Positions 20,405-33,100 are shown, counted from the stretch's first letter. The stretch is DNA of 64,000 bases from Diaporthe sp. PMI_573 (GCA_021399435.1 JAJTUP010000014.1:496001-560000); one strand, 5' to 3'. Translations and numbers: made by a program. Notes: generated from the letters alone by a model not told the origin.

Positions 20405-23314
20405 GTTGGATATTGTCTGATTCGAAGTGGCAACTCCGGGTCAGGATCTCCTTAAGCGCGCAGAATTTGGAGGAGCTATGGCGAAGAATCAATTGACGGC
20501 ATGTTAACAGTCAGGGGATTGTCGGAAGGCGAGGCGAGGCGAGGCGCGGCGCGGCACGGCGATGTTCGGATGAGGAAGGGAGCACAAGTGCACAAGGCAA
20601 TGCGATAGACGGAATAGCAATAGACGAAGGGCACCGTCAGACTGGATTCCTTGGCGGGCAACAGCAGCGTGTCGTCAGCCAGGCTGTACGGATAGTGTGT
20701 GTGGCAGCTCTGCCACTGTCGATCCTGGGGTACGGTTGCGGATGTCGTCAAGTGGGCGAGGAGGCGTGATGTGGGATCAGGGATCCAACAGGAGAGTTCG
20801 TGGGCTGCGTAGGTGATCGACCTTGGCGCCAATGCTTGCGGCGAGGAGGAAACAGATAACACAGACAGGTTAAGATCAGGAGAAACAAATGTACAGCGTG
20901 GTAGAGAGTCAGAGCTGTGATACAAGTAAGGACGAGAGGAATGCTTGCGTGCCGGGGGGATTGGAGGATAAGAGAGACTGGATGGAGAATAGAAACCAGA
21001 CTAGGTAGACCAGAGAATACAGGGTGGTGGGGACGATGCACTCGGGATGGCGGGTTTAGGTGCACTGAGTGGTCCCGTCAGTCCAGAATTCTAGACCCGC
21101 GCAAGTGCAGGGTCAGGCCCAAGCAGGGAGATGCTGTCCTGCCTCCAAAGCAGTCCACCACCAGATATGTTCTGCATCAAGATTTGGCAGTTGCTACCCC
21201 CTCGATCCCTGTGTTGATGTGCTGCTCGCTGCCCTGGTGTGCCGGTGTGCCTGCCTCTCTCCAATGTGCCTGCCCTTCTGACGTCGTCGCCCCCAGAGTT
21301 CCAAGATTGGATGTGTGCGTAACGGCACAGCACACAACCTGCCTGACAGCAAAGCAGTTGACGCCCATTAATGTGGGCCTCCCACTCGTGCACATCCTGA
21401 CGACCTGAAACCATGTGGCCAACCGAGCAGGCCGATCCAACCGAACACATTCTCTGGGCCGACACCTGGTCTGGTTCGACTTGAAGAGGCCACCGTCATC
21501 GCGTCAATCACATCACCGTAATCGCACACAGCATTGGACAGCAAACATCAATCACCGCCAGCTGGTCGTATCTCTTTGTTGAGCTCTGTGTCTGTGTCCG
21601 GTGCTGCCCGAAACTGGTCGAGACCCAAACAAAGTCGAGGTCGGTCCTCGTATCAACATGTGCTACTGTATACTCCCCCCACACAAGCGCAAAAAGCCCT
21701 GGGAAGCTGCAGGGCCCGTGAGACACCACCGCTTCAGCTCGAACATGGCCAATGAATACGACTGGGCCCAAGACACCGCCCCGAGCCGCCAATCCGACCT
21801 CACAGCCTTACGCATTATTGCCTAGGTACCTTTGCCAACCGCCTGCCGGCCATCTGTGCCTGTCCAGTTCAAGGCCCTGGTTCCCTGACACTTCTCACCC
21901 CTGGCCCCCTGTCCCCTTGTGGCTGGGTCGCTGGCCCAGCACCCGTGAGCGGCTGTGCCTTTTTCTTCTCTTCCCCCAACTCCCGGATCTGGAATGTGCC
22001 GGGCCAAACTTCGGGGCGTAGCAAATTGTACTCGTCTTGGGAATGCCTATCTGATGAACCGTGCAGGGATTTGACTCACAGCAGAAGGGACCGGAGAAGG
22101 GACCGGAGAAGGGACCGGAGAAGGGACCGGAGAAGGGACCGGAGAAGTTTCCACATGCCGACGGAACCTACGATATCTCCCCAGGTGCCGAGGTGTGCCT
22201 TGCATGCACCATAGTAAAAAAAAAGAAGAAAGGAAAATACGGGACACGGACCGGCCATGCAGAAACGAATGCACTCATTGCGTGCATGCATTTCGTTTCT
22301 GCAAGCAATATCGCCAAGAAGCGTATTCCCCGCCTGCTAATCAGTAATCTATCACAGTATCACGGCTCACGTCCCGGGGGAATGGGGATGGGTAAGCACA
22401 AACCAGACTTGTGCCAATCCTCCCCAGGCCCAGGCACCTATTTTAACAAAGGACGCCGCAGTGCCTCAAGCGTGAGCTGAGGTCCCACGGTGCCTACTGT
22501 GAGCATTTAGTGCTGACGCCTTCCAGACTCTCACCAAAGGGCGCGAGCCACGTGAGGTGAATCCTCTGTGGTTCAGTTTCGGCTTGTGTTGTGTGGTAGC
22601 AATGGCATTTCTTGGGAGAAGACCGTGCCACAGTAATGCGTCCCATACTAAGATTGATTGATGTGCCCGCCGCCGGCCGCCGATCCTTCATGGCTGAGGG
22701 ATGCTGCTAGTCTACCATATAATGTCAGCCTTATGCCGTCCTATCTATCTGGCACATAGCTTATGTAGTAGTCCAGCCGGCCAACTGACGGCCGCCTCCT
22801 CAGACCGTTGCGGCCATGGCATGTGCCTCTGATGCGCTTCCGCAGTATGCTCTGCTGAAACAGTTGACTGACGCCACGCAATTAATAATGACCAAGTCAA
22901 TGGAATTGATCGGGCACTGTTGTAATATTATAAGCAAGAGTGCGCCTGGTTACTACGAGGCCATTTGGGAGTTCATCTGCTCTACAGTCAAGAGATGTCG
23001 AGGGGAAGTCCCCGATGTTCAAGTTGATGGACAGCGAAAGAGCTGACCTTTTCCCACATCAAGTGCAAATATGATGAAGCAGAGGATCGGTTGGTCGCAT
23101 TGTAATAAGGAGCAGCGTCCCTTGCTCAGATAGGGTTACCCGTGGAGACCCCATACTCACTGCTTCAGTCTCGGTTTTCTCGGCTAAATTAGCCGAGAAT
23201 CCTCGGAATATTTTACATTTTTGTTCCTGCATCTTGTCGTTACCCACTAACAGCCTCCCGGGGAGAGGAGTTGTGGGCTATGCTACCACCTGCCAGTATG
23301 TATGCACGGCAGTC
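20405..23314. other. 2.9-kb intergenic region with a tandem repeat
   Basis: Promoter of the membrane protein gene and 3' region of D-lactate dehydrogenase. Contains a GAGGC-type run at 20530-20562 and a five-copy 12-bp repeat (listed separately). A 76-codon frame at 22816-23046 has no domain. No gene supported. Confidence 0.55.
22084..22147. repeat. 12-bp tandem repeat, five copies
   Basis: Five near-perfect copies of GAAGGGACCGGA, head to tail, in non-coding DNA. The unit is a multiple of three so it keeps frames open on both strands, giving false Gly-Pro-Glu-Lys or Ser-Pro-Val-Pro repeat peptides. Confidence 0.92.
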
Positions 23315-25411
23315 TCACCACTCGGCCACCTCGCCCGCCTTGGGCCTCTGCATCCGCACCACCTTGTCACAGTTCAGCAAGCACAGTGGGTCGAATGCCT
23401 GCTTCATCTATTTGGAGAGTGTTGTCAGTATGGCATGGGAATGCCTAAAGAAGGATTCATGCGTGTAGGAAAGGAGTGAGTAAAGCAGGGGCAAGGACGA
23501 TATATCGTACCTTTCGCATGGCGTCCACGGTGGACACACCCAGTTCGTGGGGAAGATAATCGCGCTTCCCCAGTCCGACGCCGTGCTCGCCCTGTGATGA
23601 GTTCATTGTCGTTAGCAAAAGTACGGACGGGAAAGCGCTCGTCGCGCCGGGTAGTAGGGACAGTAATTATCTCACCGTCACCGTGCCCTCCATCTCGACG
23701 GCCCTCTTGACCATGCGGTGGACGACCTCCTCGGCGATTTGCCTCTCCGAGTCGTTGTACAGCAGTATAGTGTGGAAGTTGCCATCACCGACGTGGCCGA
23801 CGATGGTCCCGTAGAGCCCGCTGTCCTTGACGTCCTTCTTGGTCTGCTCGATGATGTCGGGCAGGCGCGAGATGGGGACGGCCACGTCTCCCGTCCAGAC
23901 GCTGTCGCCGTCGCGCTTGACGGCCAGCGTGCTCCAGAGGGCCTCCTTGCGCGCCGACCACAGGTCGTGCTGCTCGTCGAGGCTCTTGGCGAAGTCGAAG
24001 CCCGTGCTGCCGGACCGCTTGGCCATCTGCCGCACCACGTCCACCTGCTCCTTGACGCCCTTGTCCGTGCCCGCGAACTTGAAGAAGAGCGTCGGCGCCT
24101 CCTGCCACGTGCGCGCCGTCGACCCGGCCTTGTTGATGCAGCTCATCATCTCGTCGTCCAGGATCTCCACCGCCGCCACGGGCACGCCGGACCCGACCAC
24201 CTGCGCGACGCAGTCCGCCGCCTGCCGCACCGTGCCGAAGCTGCACACCGCCACGCTCGTCGTCGCGGGCTTGACCGTCACCTTGAGCGTGGCCTCGGTC
24301 ACGAGGCCCAGCGTGCCCTCGCTGCCGATGAACAGCTTGGTCAGGTCGTAGCCCGCGGAGCTCTTGCGCGGGCGCTGCCGCGTCTTGATGACGGTGCCGT
24401 CGGCCAGCACCACCGTCAGGCTGACCACCCACTCGCGCATGGTACCGTAGCGGTACGCGTTGGTGCCGCTGCAGCCCGTGCCGATCATGCCCCCGATCAT
24501 GGCCCCCGGGCCGGGATCGGGCGGGAAGAAGAGGCCGTCGACGGCCAGCTCCTCGTTGAGCCGCTCCCAGCCCACGGCCGGCTGCACCACCACGTCGAGG
24601 TCGTCCTTGTGCAGCGCGAGCACGCCGTCCATGCGCGCAAAGTCGACGCAGATCCCGCCCCTCGTCGCCGCGAAGTGGCCCTCGAGGCTCGTGCCGCCAG
24701 AGTAGCCCGTCACGGGGATGCGGCGCGTGTGGCACACCTTCATTATGCGCGAGACCTCCTCCGTCGACGCCGGGTACACGACGCAGAAGGGCCGCTCCGA
24801 CGGCGAGTGCTTGTGCGTCGACCAGTCCGACGTCGCGTGCGTCTTGATCACGTCGTCCACTGTCGACACGTTCTCCTTGCCCACGATGGCCACGAAGTCT
24901 GCCCACGCCGCCTCGAGCTCCTTGGGCGACGTGTTGTGCCTCGGCGGCTTGGTGATGGCGCCAAGCGGCAGCGTCGATGACGGGTCGATGTCGCGTGGGT
25001 AGTTGAGGCCGCAGTAGAAGGCGATGAGGCTCGCGCCGAGGACGACTGTCGTGGGAGGAGCGTTAGTGGCCGGTGGGCAGGTGGATGAAGACGATGGAAG
25101 GGAAGACAACGGCACTCACATATTGTGACAGGGAAAGCACCGCCCCTGCCGCGCGCCTCTCTCTCCAGGGCCGACCTCCTCAGGTCCTCCTTCTCCCTGG
25201 CTATACGTGCTGTGATACTTTCGAGCATCTGGCCCTTGAAGCTGGCCTCGTTAGGCCGTGGGCCCTTCCCTTTCTCTGAGGACATCCACCTCGCCGTAGA
25301 GGTGATGCATGGTATGCGCCGCGCAGCCCTGGCGACCGCTGCCGTGGGCGCAGGCGCCGTTGGGGCCCCCAGGCTCCTCTGCAGAGCCCTCCGGCCGAGC
25401 TGGGACGACAT
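23315..25411 (-). CDS. mitochondrial D-lactate dehydrogenase (FAD-linked)
   Basis: Flavoprotein oxidising D-lactate to pyruvate and passing electrons to cytochrome c, of the DLD1 type. Four exons: 25411-25120, 25045-23676, 23591-23511, 23407-23315, 611 residues. The N-terminus is a mitochondrial presequence (MSSQLGRRALQRSLG) and a membrane segment spans the first join (FPVTIFVLGASLIAFYCGL). The PCMH FAD domain shows PVTGYSGGTSLEGH, the PPDPGPGAMIGGMIGTGCSG loop region and GSEGTLGLVTEATLKV; the C-terminal FAD-oxidase domain shows WTGDVAVP, GHVGDGNFH and, rebuilt by splicing, GEHGVGLGKRDYL. It ends with the family's KQAFDPLCLLNCDKV. All expected motifs are present. A 420-codon open frame on the other strand is a GC3 shadow. 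Alternatives such as a D-2-hydroxyglutarate dehydrogenase are less likely given the presequence plus membrane segment. Confidence 0.94.
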
Positions 25412-26502
25412 GGTGGGTTGTCGCGGATGTAGAGCAGTGTTCCGGCGCCGTGGGTGTGCAAGGCAAGCTCGGTGTCTGCCTTTTTTTTTTCGTCTTGGCT
25501 ACAGAAGCAGATACGATGCGACTATCGCGCCGCCTAGGCCGTCATCGGCAGCCTGCGAGGTAAATATATCTGGCTACCAAGGGCAGAGTAGCATATATCC
25601 GTCCACTCCCATAATAATTGGCCTGCATCGAAACTCGCGGTTGCTGACCAGGAAGCTGCAGCTAGCACGACAACCGGCAGGGAATGACGAAGACCCCACC
25701 CGTCCCGCAGTACGGGCGAGTGCCGCAGGGACCTCGACTTCCGGGCTCCACTCGCCCGGCCGGCTTGCTCGGATGGGAGGAGGAGGCGGCACCCGGGAGC
25801 AACCGAGAGAGTGCGGCAACGTTCGCCAACCTCATTCGCAAATGGCAGTAAACACCACCAATGTGCCGTTTGTTTGCGACCACTCCCAGCATTGCTGCTT
25901 AGTACGCCGGGCACATGTGCACTGTACGAGGAGCAACATGCTGTAAGCAAGGGATCTGCTGGCAAATCACCATCGTTTCCAACCTCGTCATGAGTGAGCT
26001 TCGCTCGGGTGTCTGCTACGCTTTACTGCTACGCAGCCACAGCATCTAAAGCACTCACTACCCAACCTCATGTGGCGTGATCTCCTATAGGACAACCTCC
26101 TATGGGACCACCTTCCATAGGATAACCTCCCTTAGGAAGACCCCCAGTAGGAAAGTCTTCTGTGGAGCAGCTTCCTATAGACTAATCAGACAGGAGGTAA
26201 GCAAGCCACAGAGGCTTCATAATGTATGTGATTCCTCACGGAAGCCCTGGTTCGTGATTCGTGGTTCGCCGACATGCAGGCTTGCAGGACCGAACGCCTG
26301 CCCGTGCATGCAATATCCAGATATGTCTTAGCTCGAGTGGATGTATTCCCTGCCAAGCTGATCAGGCCCCATGTCAGGCAGCCTTACTCACAGAAATTGG
26401 GGCTCAGGGACTCTTGCTGACCTAGATCAACCCGGAAGCACAAAATGATCAATGAAATATGAGAGGTTGACAAATCCGTGGTCACGATATACCGTGGTCG
26501 CG
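25412..26502. other. divergent region between D-lactate dehydrogenase and HeLo-pseudokinase genes
   Basis: Shared upstream region. A T-run lies at 25482-25491 and a degenerate 15-bp tandem repeat at about 26078-26185. No gene supported. Confidence 0.55.
26078..26185. repeat. degenerate 15-bp tandem repeat, about seven units
   Basis: Units such as CAACCTCCTATGGGA, CCACCTTCCATAGGA and TAACCTCCCTTAGGA follow each other at 15-bp spacing (one unit is 14 bp), each ending in a TA/TGGGA-like box. Divergence between copies is high, so the array is old. Confidence 0.75.
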
Positions 26503-28302
26503 ATGGATTCTGCGTCTCTCAGTTTTCAACTCTTTGCAATATGCGTCAAAGGTAAGCCCTCACTGTTGCAGTGATAATAGTGAGGGGAAGAGAAGCTTGG
26601 AAGTCTTGACCAGCAACTCTCCCAGTAGCGGGTTTAAAATCATGTCCGACTGACCAAATGTTTAGCATACGAGCTTCTCCTGGAGGCTTCTGACATGCCC
26701 AACAGCCTCCGCTACCTGCAGGTGCGGCTTCGCATGGAGCGTGACAAGCTGGTGGACTGGGGCGTGCTCGCGAATCTCTCCGAAGACGAGCGAACACTCA
26801 GTTCAGGCCTACAGCTGCAAAAGCATGTGGTCAATGATACCTTACAGGAGATCAAGCTCGTTCTCGTTGAGCTCACAAAGCTGAGTGATAGGCACAACAT
26901 CGAGAAAGTCGGTGCAGGCGATGCAGAGAGAGCCATCAACGAAAACGCAGAGGTCACCTCTTCGCACAGAAACCTACAGCTGCAGAAGAGGGCAATAGAC
27001 TTCATTGAAAAGACACGAAGATTCCCCGGCCGTATCAGATGGGCGTCCTTTGACAAGAAGGACTTTGAACAACATTTGTCCAAGCTCACCACGCTCAATG
27101 AGAGCATGACTTACCTTTTCGAGCGACACCAGCGGGAGCGTCAGTTGCAGTTACAAGAGACCTCCTATATGGGGATTCTCCAGGCTAACAACAAACTCGA
27201 CGACTTGATCGCACTGATGGCCTCGCTGGGCAGCCTAGAACAGGGCAAGCATCTACAGCAGCTGACCCACTTCAAGGCTCTCAATGTTGCCGTCGAAACC
27301 GGGCAAACCGGTATTCCAGAGTTCTCGGCCGCGAGCGATATCTTGCTTGAGGTCAGAGATTTGTCGCTGGGGGATGAAGGTGAAGATGAAGATGAAGAGC
27401 CGCCTGCTCTGTCGCCAGGAAAATACAAAGACACACCCGTGTGGGTAGAATGGAAGTACTATGAGCCTATTGGCGAAGACGACAAGGCACCCGGTCATGT
27501 TTCCGACCGCATATCGAAGCTGGCAAGGCTCCTGCGAGATGAAAATAAGCCGAAGGAATGCCGTATACCCCATTGTCTGGGATATGTCCATGATCAAGAC
27601 AATTATCGCTACGGATTCGTCTTCGGGAATCTGGCCGACGATACTGACGGCTTACCGCTGTCCCTCTTTGATCTCCTGAAATCGATACCAAAGCCGTCAT
27701 TGACTGTGCGAGTCGCAGCAGCCCGCGCAATCGCCACCTCGCTTTGGTACCTTCACGCCACAAACTGGCTCCACAAGGGTCTGCGCAGCGAAAACGTCGT
27801 CCTCAGGATCACTGACCTCACGTCACCATCAATTGCCGAGCCGTTCCTGGCCGGCTTCGAATATTCACGACCAGCCGACCCCAGCGAGCTCACCGAAGTG
27901 CAGGGTGAGAATCGACTGCATGACCTCTACCGCCACCCTTCGACCCAGTTCGACATTCCCAGAGATGGGCGTCTGGGTTTCAAGAAAGCCTATGATATCT
28001 ACAGCCTCGGAGTCGTTCTCTACGAAATAGGCATGTGGAGACCAGTCCACGCCATCCTGGGCATCAGGATCAAAGAAGGCATCCGGTCTGCGACTGTCAA
28101 GGGTGTCAAGGCCGTACTGCTCAAGAAAGGAAACCTCCAAGCTCTCGAGGCCGAGGCTGGCGGTATCTTCGCCACGGCCGTCCAGAGCTGCCTATCTGGG
28201 GACTTTGTGCCCGGCAGTCAGGTTGGCCATGTAGATGAGAGCCAGCTTCAGATTCAATTTGGAGAACGAGTGGTTCGTAAATTGGACTGTATCAACGTCT
28301 AG
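26503..28302 (+). CDS. HeLo-domain protein with C-terminal pseudokinase
   Basis: Exons 26503-26551 and 26666-28302 give 561 residues; splicing adds MDSASLSFQLFAICVK in front of AYELLLEASD, completing the amphipathic first helix typical of HeLo (prion-inhibition and propagation) domains. Residues 1 to about 210 are a helical bundle with the RCxLRMxxxxLxxWG-like signature (VRLRMERDKLVDWGVLANL). A short acidic linker (about 255-262) leads to a protein-kinase fold (about 295-540). Key catalytic residues are gone: no glycine loop, HRDLK is HKGLRSEN (386-393) and DFG is GFE (413-415), while the structural DIYSLG motif (460-465) remains, so it should be catalytically dead. The family's HeLo domains permeabilise membranes in fungal cell death and are related to the MLKL bundle; this layout matches that logic. 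Role here is inferred. Divergent from D-lactate dehydrogenase. Confidence 0.88.
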
Positions 28303-28700
28303 CATCAGCAGGAATAGTCGTGAAATGGAACACACACAAATAAAGCCACCAGCTTTACACTGTACTCTGACTTTGCCGCAAATATTTACAGGTTGGCACG
28401 CACTTACGCCTCCATCGGCTTTGGCCACACTGTGTTTTTTTATAACTTTTTGCGCCCGCTAAGCTAGTGTTCTCCATAGTCCCGAGGAGCCGAGACCCAG
28501 GTTTTAACGTCTGACATATCCCCAGCGTGGAGCATGATTGGAACGGGCTGTTCGGATGCCTCTCAGGCTGTCGACTGGTGACTCACCCGGCGATGAGGTT
28601 TGTGAAACATTCCCAAGTCAGCGACTTATAAGTCTCCAGCGCCCAACATGGAGATGAGAATCTTGGCACGAAATCCTTTGCTTAGAACAAAGATAACAAC
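28303..28700. other. short intergenic region
   Basis: Separates the HeLo-pseudokinase and NmrA-like genes, which run in the same direction. Nothing recognised. Confidence 0.6.
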
Positions 28701-29576
28701 ATGATCGCCATCATCGGAGCAGCTGGAAAGGTTGGCTATGCCACTTCCTTAGCTTTGCGAGAAGCAAATGTGCCAGTCAGAGCCATCCTTCGTGATGATT
28801 CCAGGGCAGCTCGCCTGAGTGACATTGGCTGCGAAATCGCAACAGCCGACCTGTATGATGCTGAGGCTCTGGCCAAAGCAATAGCCGACGCAGAAACCGT
28901 CCAGGTCATCGTTCCACCATCACCGCAGGCAAAAGACGGAGCACAGGAGATGCGCAATGCCATAGAGAGTATTGTGACCGCGCTCGAGAAGGCTCGACCG
29001 AAACGAGTGCTGGCTGTCTCTGACTATGGTGCGCACCTCGATTATGATATCGGAATGCCGACGATGTGTGGCGTCCTGGAGACACGCATAAGCAATCTCC
29101 AAGGCCACAAGGTGGTCCTCCGCTCCGCAGAACACATGCATAATTGGAACCGCGCGATTCCAGCAGCCATCGCATCTGGCACCCTCACGAGCTTCCCCAT
29201 CTCGACCTCCAAGCTGCTTCCTATCGTGTCCGCGCCTGATGTCGGTAAAATCGCAGCCGGGATCTTATTGCGAGCTATCAAGGAGGAAGAATTGGAAGTC
29301 ATACACGTTGAAGGACCGCGGCGTTATAGCGTCGACGATGTGGCAGCGGCGTTGAGCCAGTTGTTAGGACGCAAGATCGAAGTGGAGGTAGCGCCTCGAG
29401 AACAATGGAAGAAGGGGTTGGAGCGAGGTATGAGCGCGAGCCTTGCTGAGCTATTGACCAAGGCGAACGATGCGCTGAACAAAGGCGGTCTTGTTGACGT
29501 TGAACCGGATGGCGAGGTTCTTTATGGCACCACAGATTTACTCGATGGTCTCCGCTCACTGCTTCCACCACCGTAA
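28701..29576 (+). CDS. NmrA-like NAD(P)-binding oxidoreductase
   Basis: Intron-less 291-residue protein of the atypical short-chain dehydrogenase/NmrA class. The N-terminus is a Rossmann strand and loop with GAAGKVG (residues 6-12), followed by a VRAILRDDSRAARL segment where the arginine would select NADP(H). It continues with VLAVSDYGAHLDYD, VVLRSAEHMHNWNRAI and FPISTSKLLPIVSAPDVG, the layout of quinone/azo-reductase-like NmrA members. The active-site Tyr-x-x-x-Lys of classical SDRs is not evident. The start has an A at -3 (AACATGA). Lower GC3 than the housekeeping genes. Substrate unknown; it could instead be a redox-sensing, non-catalytic regulator like NmrA itself. Confidence 0.88.
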   Translation: MIAIIGAAGKVGYATSLALREANVPVRAILRDDSRAARLSDIGCEIATADLYDAEALAKAIADAETVQVIVPPSPQAKDGAQEMRNAIESIVTALEKARPKRVLAVSDYGAHLDYDIGMPTMCGVLETRISNLQGHKVVLRSAEHMHNWNRAIPAAIASGTLTSFPISTSKLLPIVSAPDVGKIAAGILLRAIKEEELEVIHVEGPRRYSVDDVAAALSQLLGRKIEVEVAPREQWKKGLERGMSASLAELLTKANDALNKGGLVDVEPDGEVLYGTTDLLDGLRSLLPPP

Positions 29577-30141
29577 ATTGAATGTCGCCCCGATTGCTGA
29601 AGTAAAGTAGCTTTCTACCTTGGAAATGAGAAATATGGAATGAATCACATTAAGCAACAGGACTTCTGTAACCAGGACGGCGTATATAGATATATAACAG
29701 AAAAATAATCTTTTATAATACGGGTTAAAAACGAAACCACCCACTTACGCCTCCATCCAACGACCCATTGAACTCCAAATCCCCCGACACAGGACGGTTA
29801 CAGTGATGAATTGGTGGCCACCGTCCGTGGCTGCAGGAAAGCTAGGCAGCTTTGGTCAACGCTTACATCACGTGGCATGCGTGTGTCACGTCCGGCTCTT
29901 TTGCCTGATGCCGTGAAGCAGCTTTCCGACGATACCAGTGCTGCTTCTTTTGTGCCCGGCCAAGTGATTTGCTTGCCGTAGAGGCAGCGCAGCGACGCCG
30001 GTCTACACGCCTTATCAACTCACAGCTGTTTTCCTCCTCTTGCACCCATCAGAGGTGCACCTTTTTCGAGGTTCCGCATAGTGCCACCGAAACCGGCAGT
30101 CATCAGGCATCTGAGACCTGAGGCATGACATATTATTGAGG
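29577..30141. other. intergenic region, AT-rich at its start
   Basis: Leader of the Hsp70-kinase gene. AT-rich around 29680-29730. No gene seen. Confidence 0.6.
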
Positions 30142-33100
30142 ATGGGCTACGCTATAGGAATCGACATCGGCACGGCGAACACCCGCGTTGCGGTCTATCG
30201 CAACGGCCGGGTCGAAGTCATTCCTGACAAGAACGGCCAGCGTTCTATGCCGTCCTACGTTGCCTTCAAGGAGAGATGCCGCCTCTTTGGGAGCGCAGCA
30301 AAGGCTCACGCCGACTCCGACCCGAAGAGCACCGTCTACGGCGTCAAGCGCGTCCTGGGACAGCGCCTAGAGCAGAAGCAGGTTGACCGGCACGCGAGGG
30401 CTTCCCCCAATGACGTCTCGCTCGAGCCTCCCGGCAGGATGGCTATCACTATCAGCCATAAGACACAGCCGCGCCGCTTGTTACCCGTGCAGGTTTTCGG
30501 GATGCTACTTGTGCAGGCGCGGGCAAAAGCCGAGGCTTATCTGGGCGAGATCGTTCCAGATGCGGTCATAAGCGTACCGCCACGTTTCAACAGGCTCCAG
30601 CGACTAGACGTGTATGATGCGGCGAGGTTAGCAGGGCTCAACCCGATATACCTAGGATCAAGCATCGAGTCGATTGCTCTTTATTACGCCTTTACTACTC
30701 CGCAGGAGGGCGAGAACGTCTGTTTTTTCCTGGATTTCGGCGCTGGCTTCTTCAATGCTGGATTGGTGGCGATCAAGGACGGCACCGTCGAAGTGATTTC
30801 AGCGGCGAGCGACACGGGCCTAGGAGGCGAGGACCTGATCAATCGCATCCACAACCACTTCGCTGTTGAAATCCGGAGGAAGTGGAACTGGGATATCAAC
30901 ACGGACATACTAGCCAGTCGTCGCTTGAGAGTAGCGTGCGAGGTCGCGTTGAGGGAATTGAGCTCAAGAGTTTCGACTGAAATCCTCATCAACTCACTCC
31001 ATGATGACCAAGACTTCTCCGGGAATTTATCTAGGGAAGTGCTGGAACAACTGTGCCAGGACCTTTTCAATGCGACATTTAAGGCAACCGACCGTGTATT
31101 CCACGATGTGTCCGGAAGGGAAAGCAAGTCATCTGCTAAGGGCACACGGGAAAAGCCATCTAAGAAGGACGGGCGGGACAAGTCATCCGCCAAAGACAGA
31201 CGAAACAAGTCAGCTGTCAAGGACAGGCGAGACAGGTCAATTGTCAACAACAAGTGGGACAAGTTTTCTGTCAACGACATCGTCATAGTGGGCGGCTGCT
31301 CACGTATTCCCAAGCTCCAGGAAATCTGGTCCCATTACTTCGATTCCAAACCCTTGGTAAAGGTGGTGAATCCGGATGAGTGTGAGGTCTTGGGATGTGC
31401 AATCTTTGCCGCCAACTTCTCTGCACAGTCTCCGTATCCTAAGTTGTCAGTGCATCCCATCGTACCGCTCAACATTGGGTTGAAAATAGAAGGTGGAATG
31501 ATGAGCACAGTGGTTTCTCGCAACACATCCTTGCCGACAACCAAAGCGAAGACCTACTGCTTGTCTGACTTCGCCCTTGTGCCTCACGAACGCCCTATCT
31601 TGCATTTCTACCAGGGAAATAGGAAAAGGGTCAAAGATAACCTCCTCATTTGCACGCTGGACCTCTCTGAACTCCCGCCCAAGTGGAATGACGACCGCTC
31701 CAAGACCAAGATACAGGTTACATTTGAAATCGACCGCAGGCAGTTTGTGTGTGCCAGTGCGATATTGGAGGGTAAATCGACGAGCTCATCAGCGTGGCAG
31801 ATGGTGAAGCATAGAAGCACGGAGGAGATGAACAGCCTAATTGCGCAAGCCGTGGCTTACGAAGAGGACGACATCAAGGAGGAGGCATTGGTCTCGGAGC
31901 GTCGCGCTCTAGAATTGCGCATCGCATCTCTGGTCGAGTTTCAACCACCTGCTTTCCAGACAAAGAAAATAACGAACCTATTCTATTCACTGCGCCGGTG
32001 GCGGAAATGGCTGGGCGAGCTCGGGCCTGGGGACCCTGTCGACTGTCGCGGGTGCCAGAGAATGCTTGATGAGGTGGAACGAGACCTGGCGGATGAGAAG
32101 GTGAGAGGGGAAAAAATCTCTGAGATTCGATCCAAAGCCGAGGGTCTACGAACGAAGTTGCTGGCGACCACGCAGACGCCCAGCATCAAGTCCTTGCTCG
32201 ACTCGGTCGACGGTGTCACAGATTGGGTGGACCAGAACGAGCAGGCTGAGATCCAGGAACACCAGGAGAAGCTAGTCTCGCTGTTGGCCATGTCCATCGT
32301 GTTGGTTGCCCTGAACGAAGCCCCGAACGAAGCCCAAAATGAAGTCCCACCGAGTTGTGAGTCTACACCAAGTGTTGGGACGCCCCAGAGTCCCGAACCT
32401 GGTCCACAAGCCCAAATAAATCGACCCAGGGGCTTCAACGAACTCTTCCCCGAATCTGGCTGGGATTCTAAGTCCAAATACACCGATGCCGATTTTAAGG
32501 ACATTGCCTCGTATCTCCGAAATACAGGCCACGAGAGCTGGAGCGAGGTGCCGAGGATATATACAGTGCTGCGTCTCGTCGGCCAGGTGGAGCTGGTCGA
32601 TACCTTTCTGCAGCGCGGAATGACGGATATCTATTTTCCGTTCTCACGCAACACCCTTCCGAAGGCGCTCAAGGAGCCGCACAGGACCCAATTTCTCGAC
32701 ACCCAGGAGGCCGTCTTCTCGAAGGCGCTCGAGCTCGAGAGGGGCGCCAAGCTCGACGACCAAAGGTTGCACCGCAAGCATGCTCACTTTGATCACGGGG
32801 AGCCCCTCCCATTCAAAGTCATCGGAAACCTGGGAAGTGGTGCTCATGGCTTTGTCGACAAGGTTGTCAGCACGCTGAGTTACAAGGAGTTTGCTCGGAA
32901 GCGGTTCAAGAGATCTCAAGCTACGATCAATCAGAAAGAAGCCAAGACTTTTCTCAATGAAGTCAAGATCCTTAAGACACTGCGCAATAGGCATTGTATT
33001 GACATGGTATGTCTGTTTTAACACTCACTCACCATATCCATCTTGACTCCAGCTGCTGGTCCGTCAGACCAGGCCACTAATCTACGTCAAGGTCGGCAGC

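Noticed and set aside
22061..22480. 139-codon frame carrying a GPEK repeat
   Set aside because: Created by the 12-bp tandem repeat, whose unit is a multiple of three; flanks show no coding signal.
23718..24980. 420-codon open frame on the plus strand opposite D-lactate dehydrogenase
   Set aside because: GC3-biased coding DNA keeps the antisense frame open; the peptide is Arg/His/Leu-rich with no domain.
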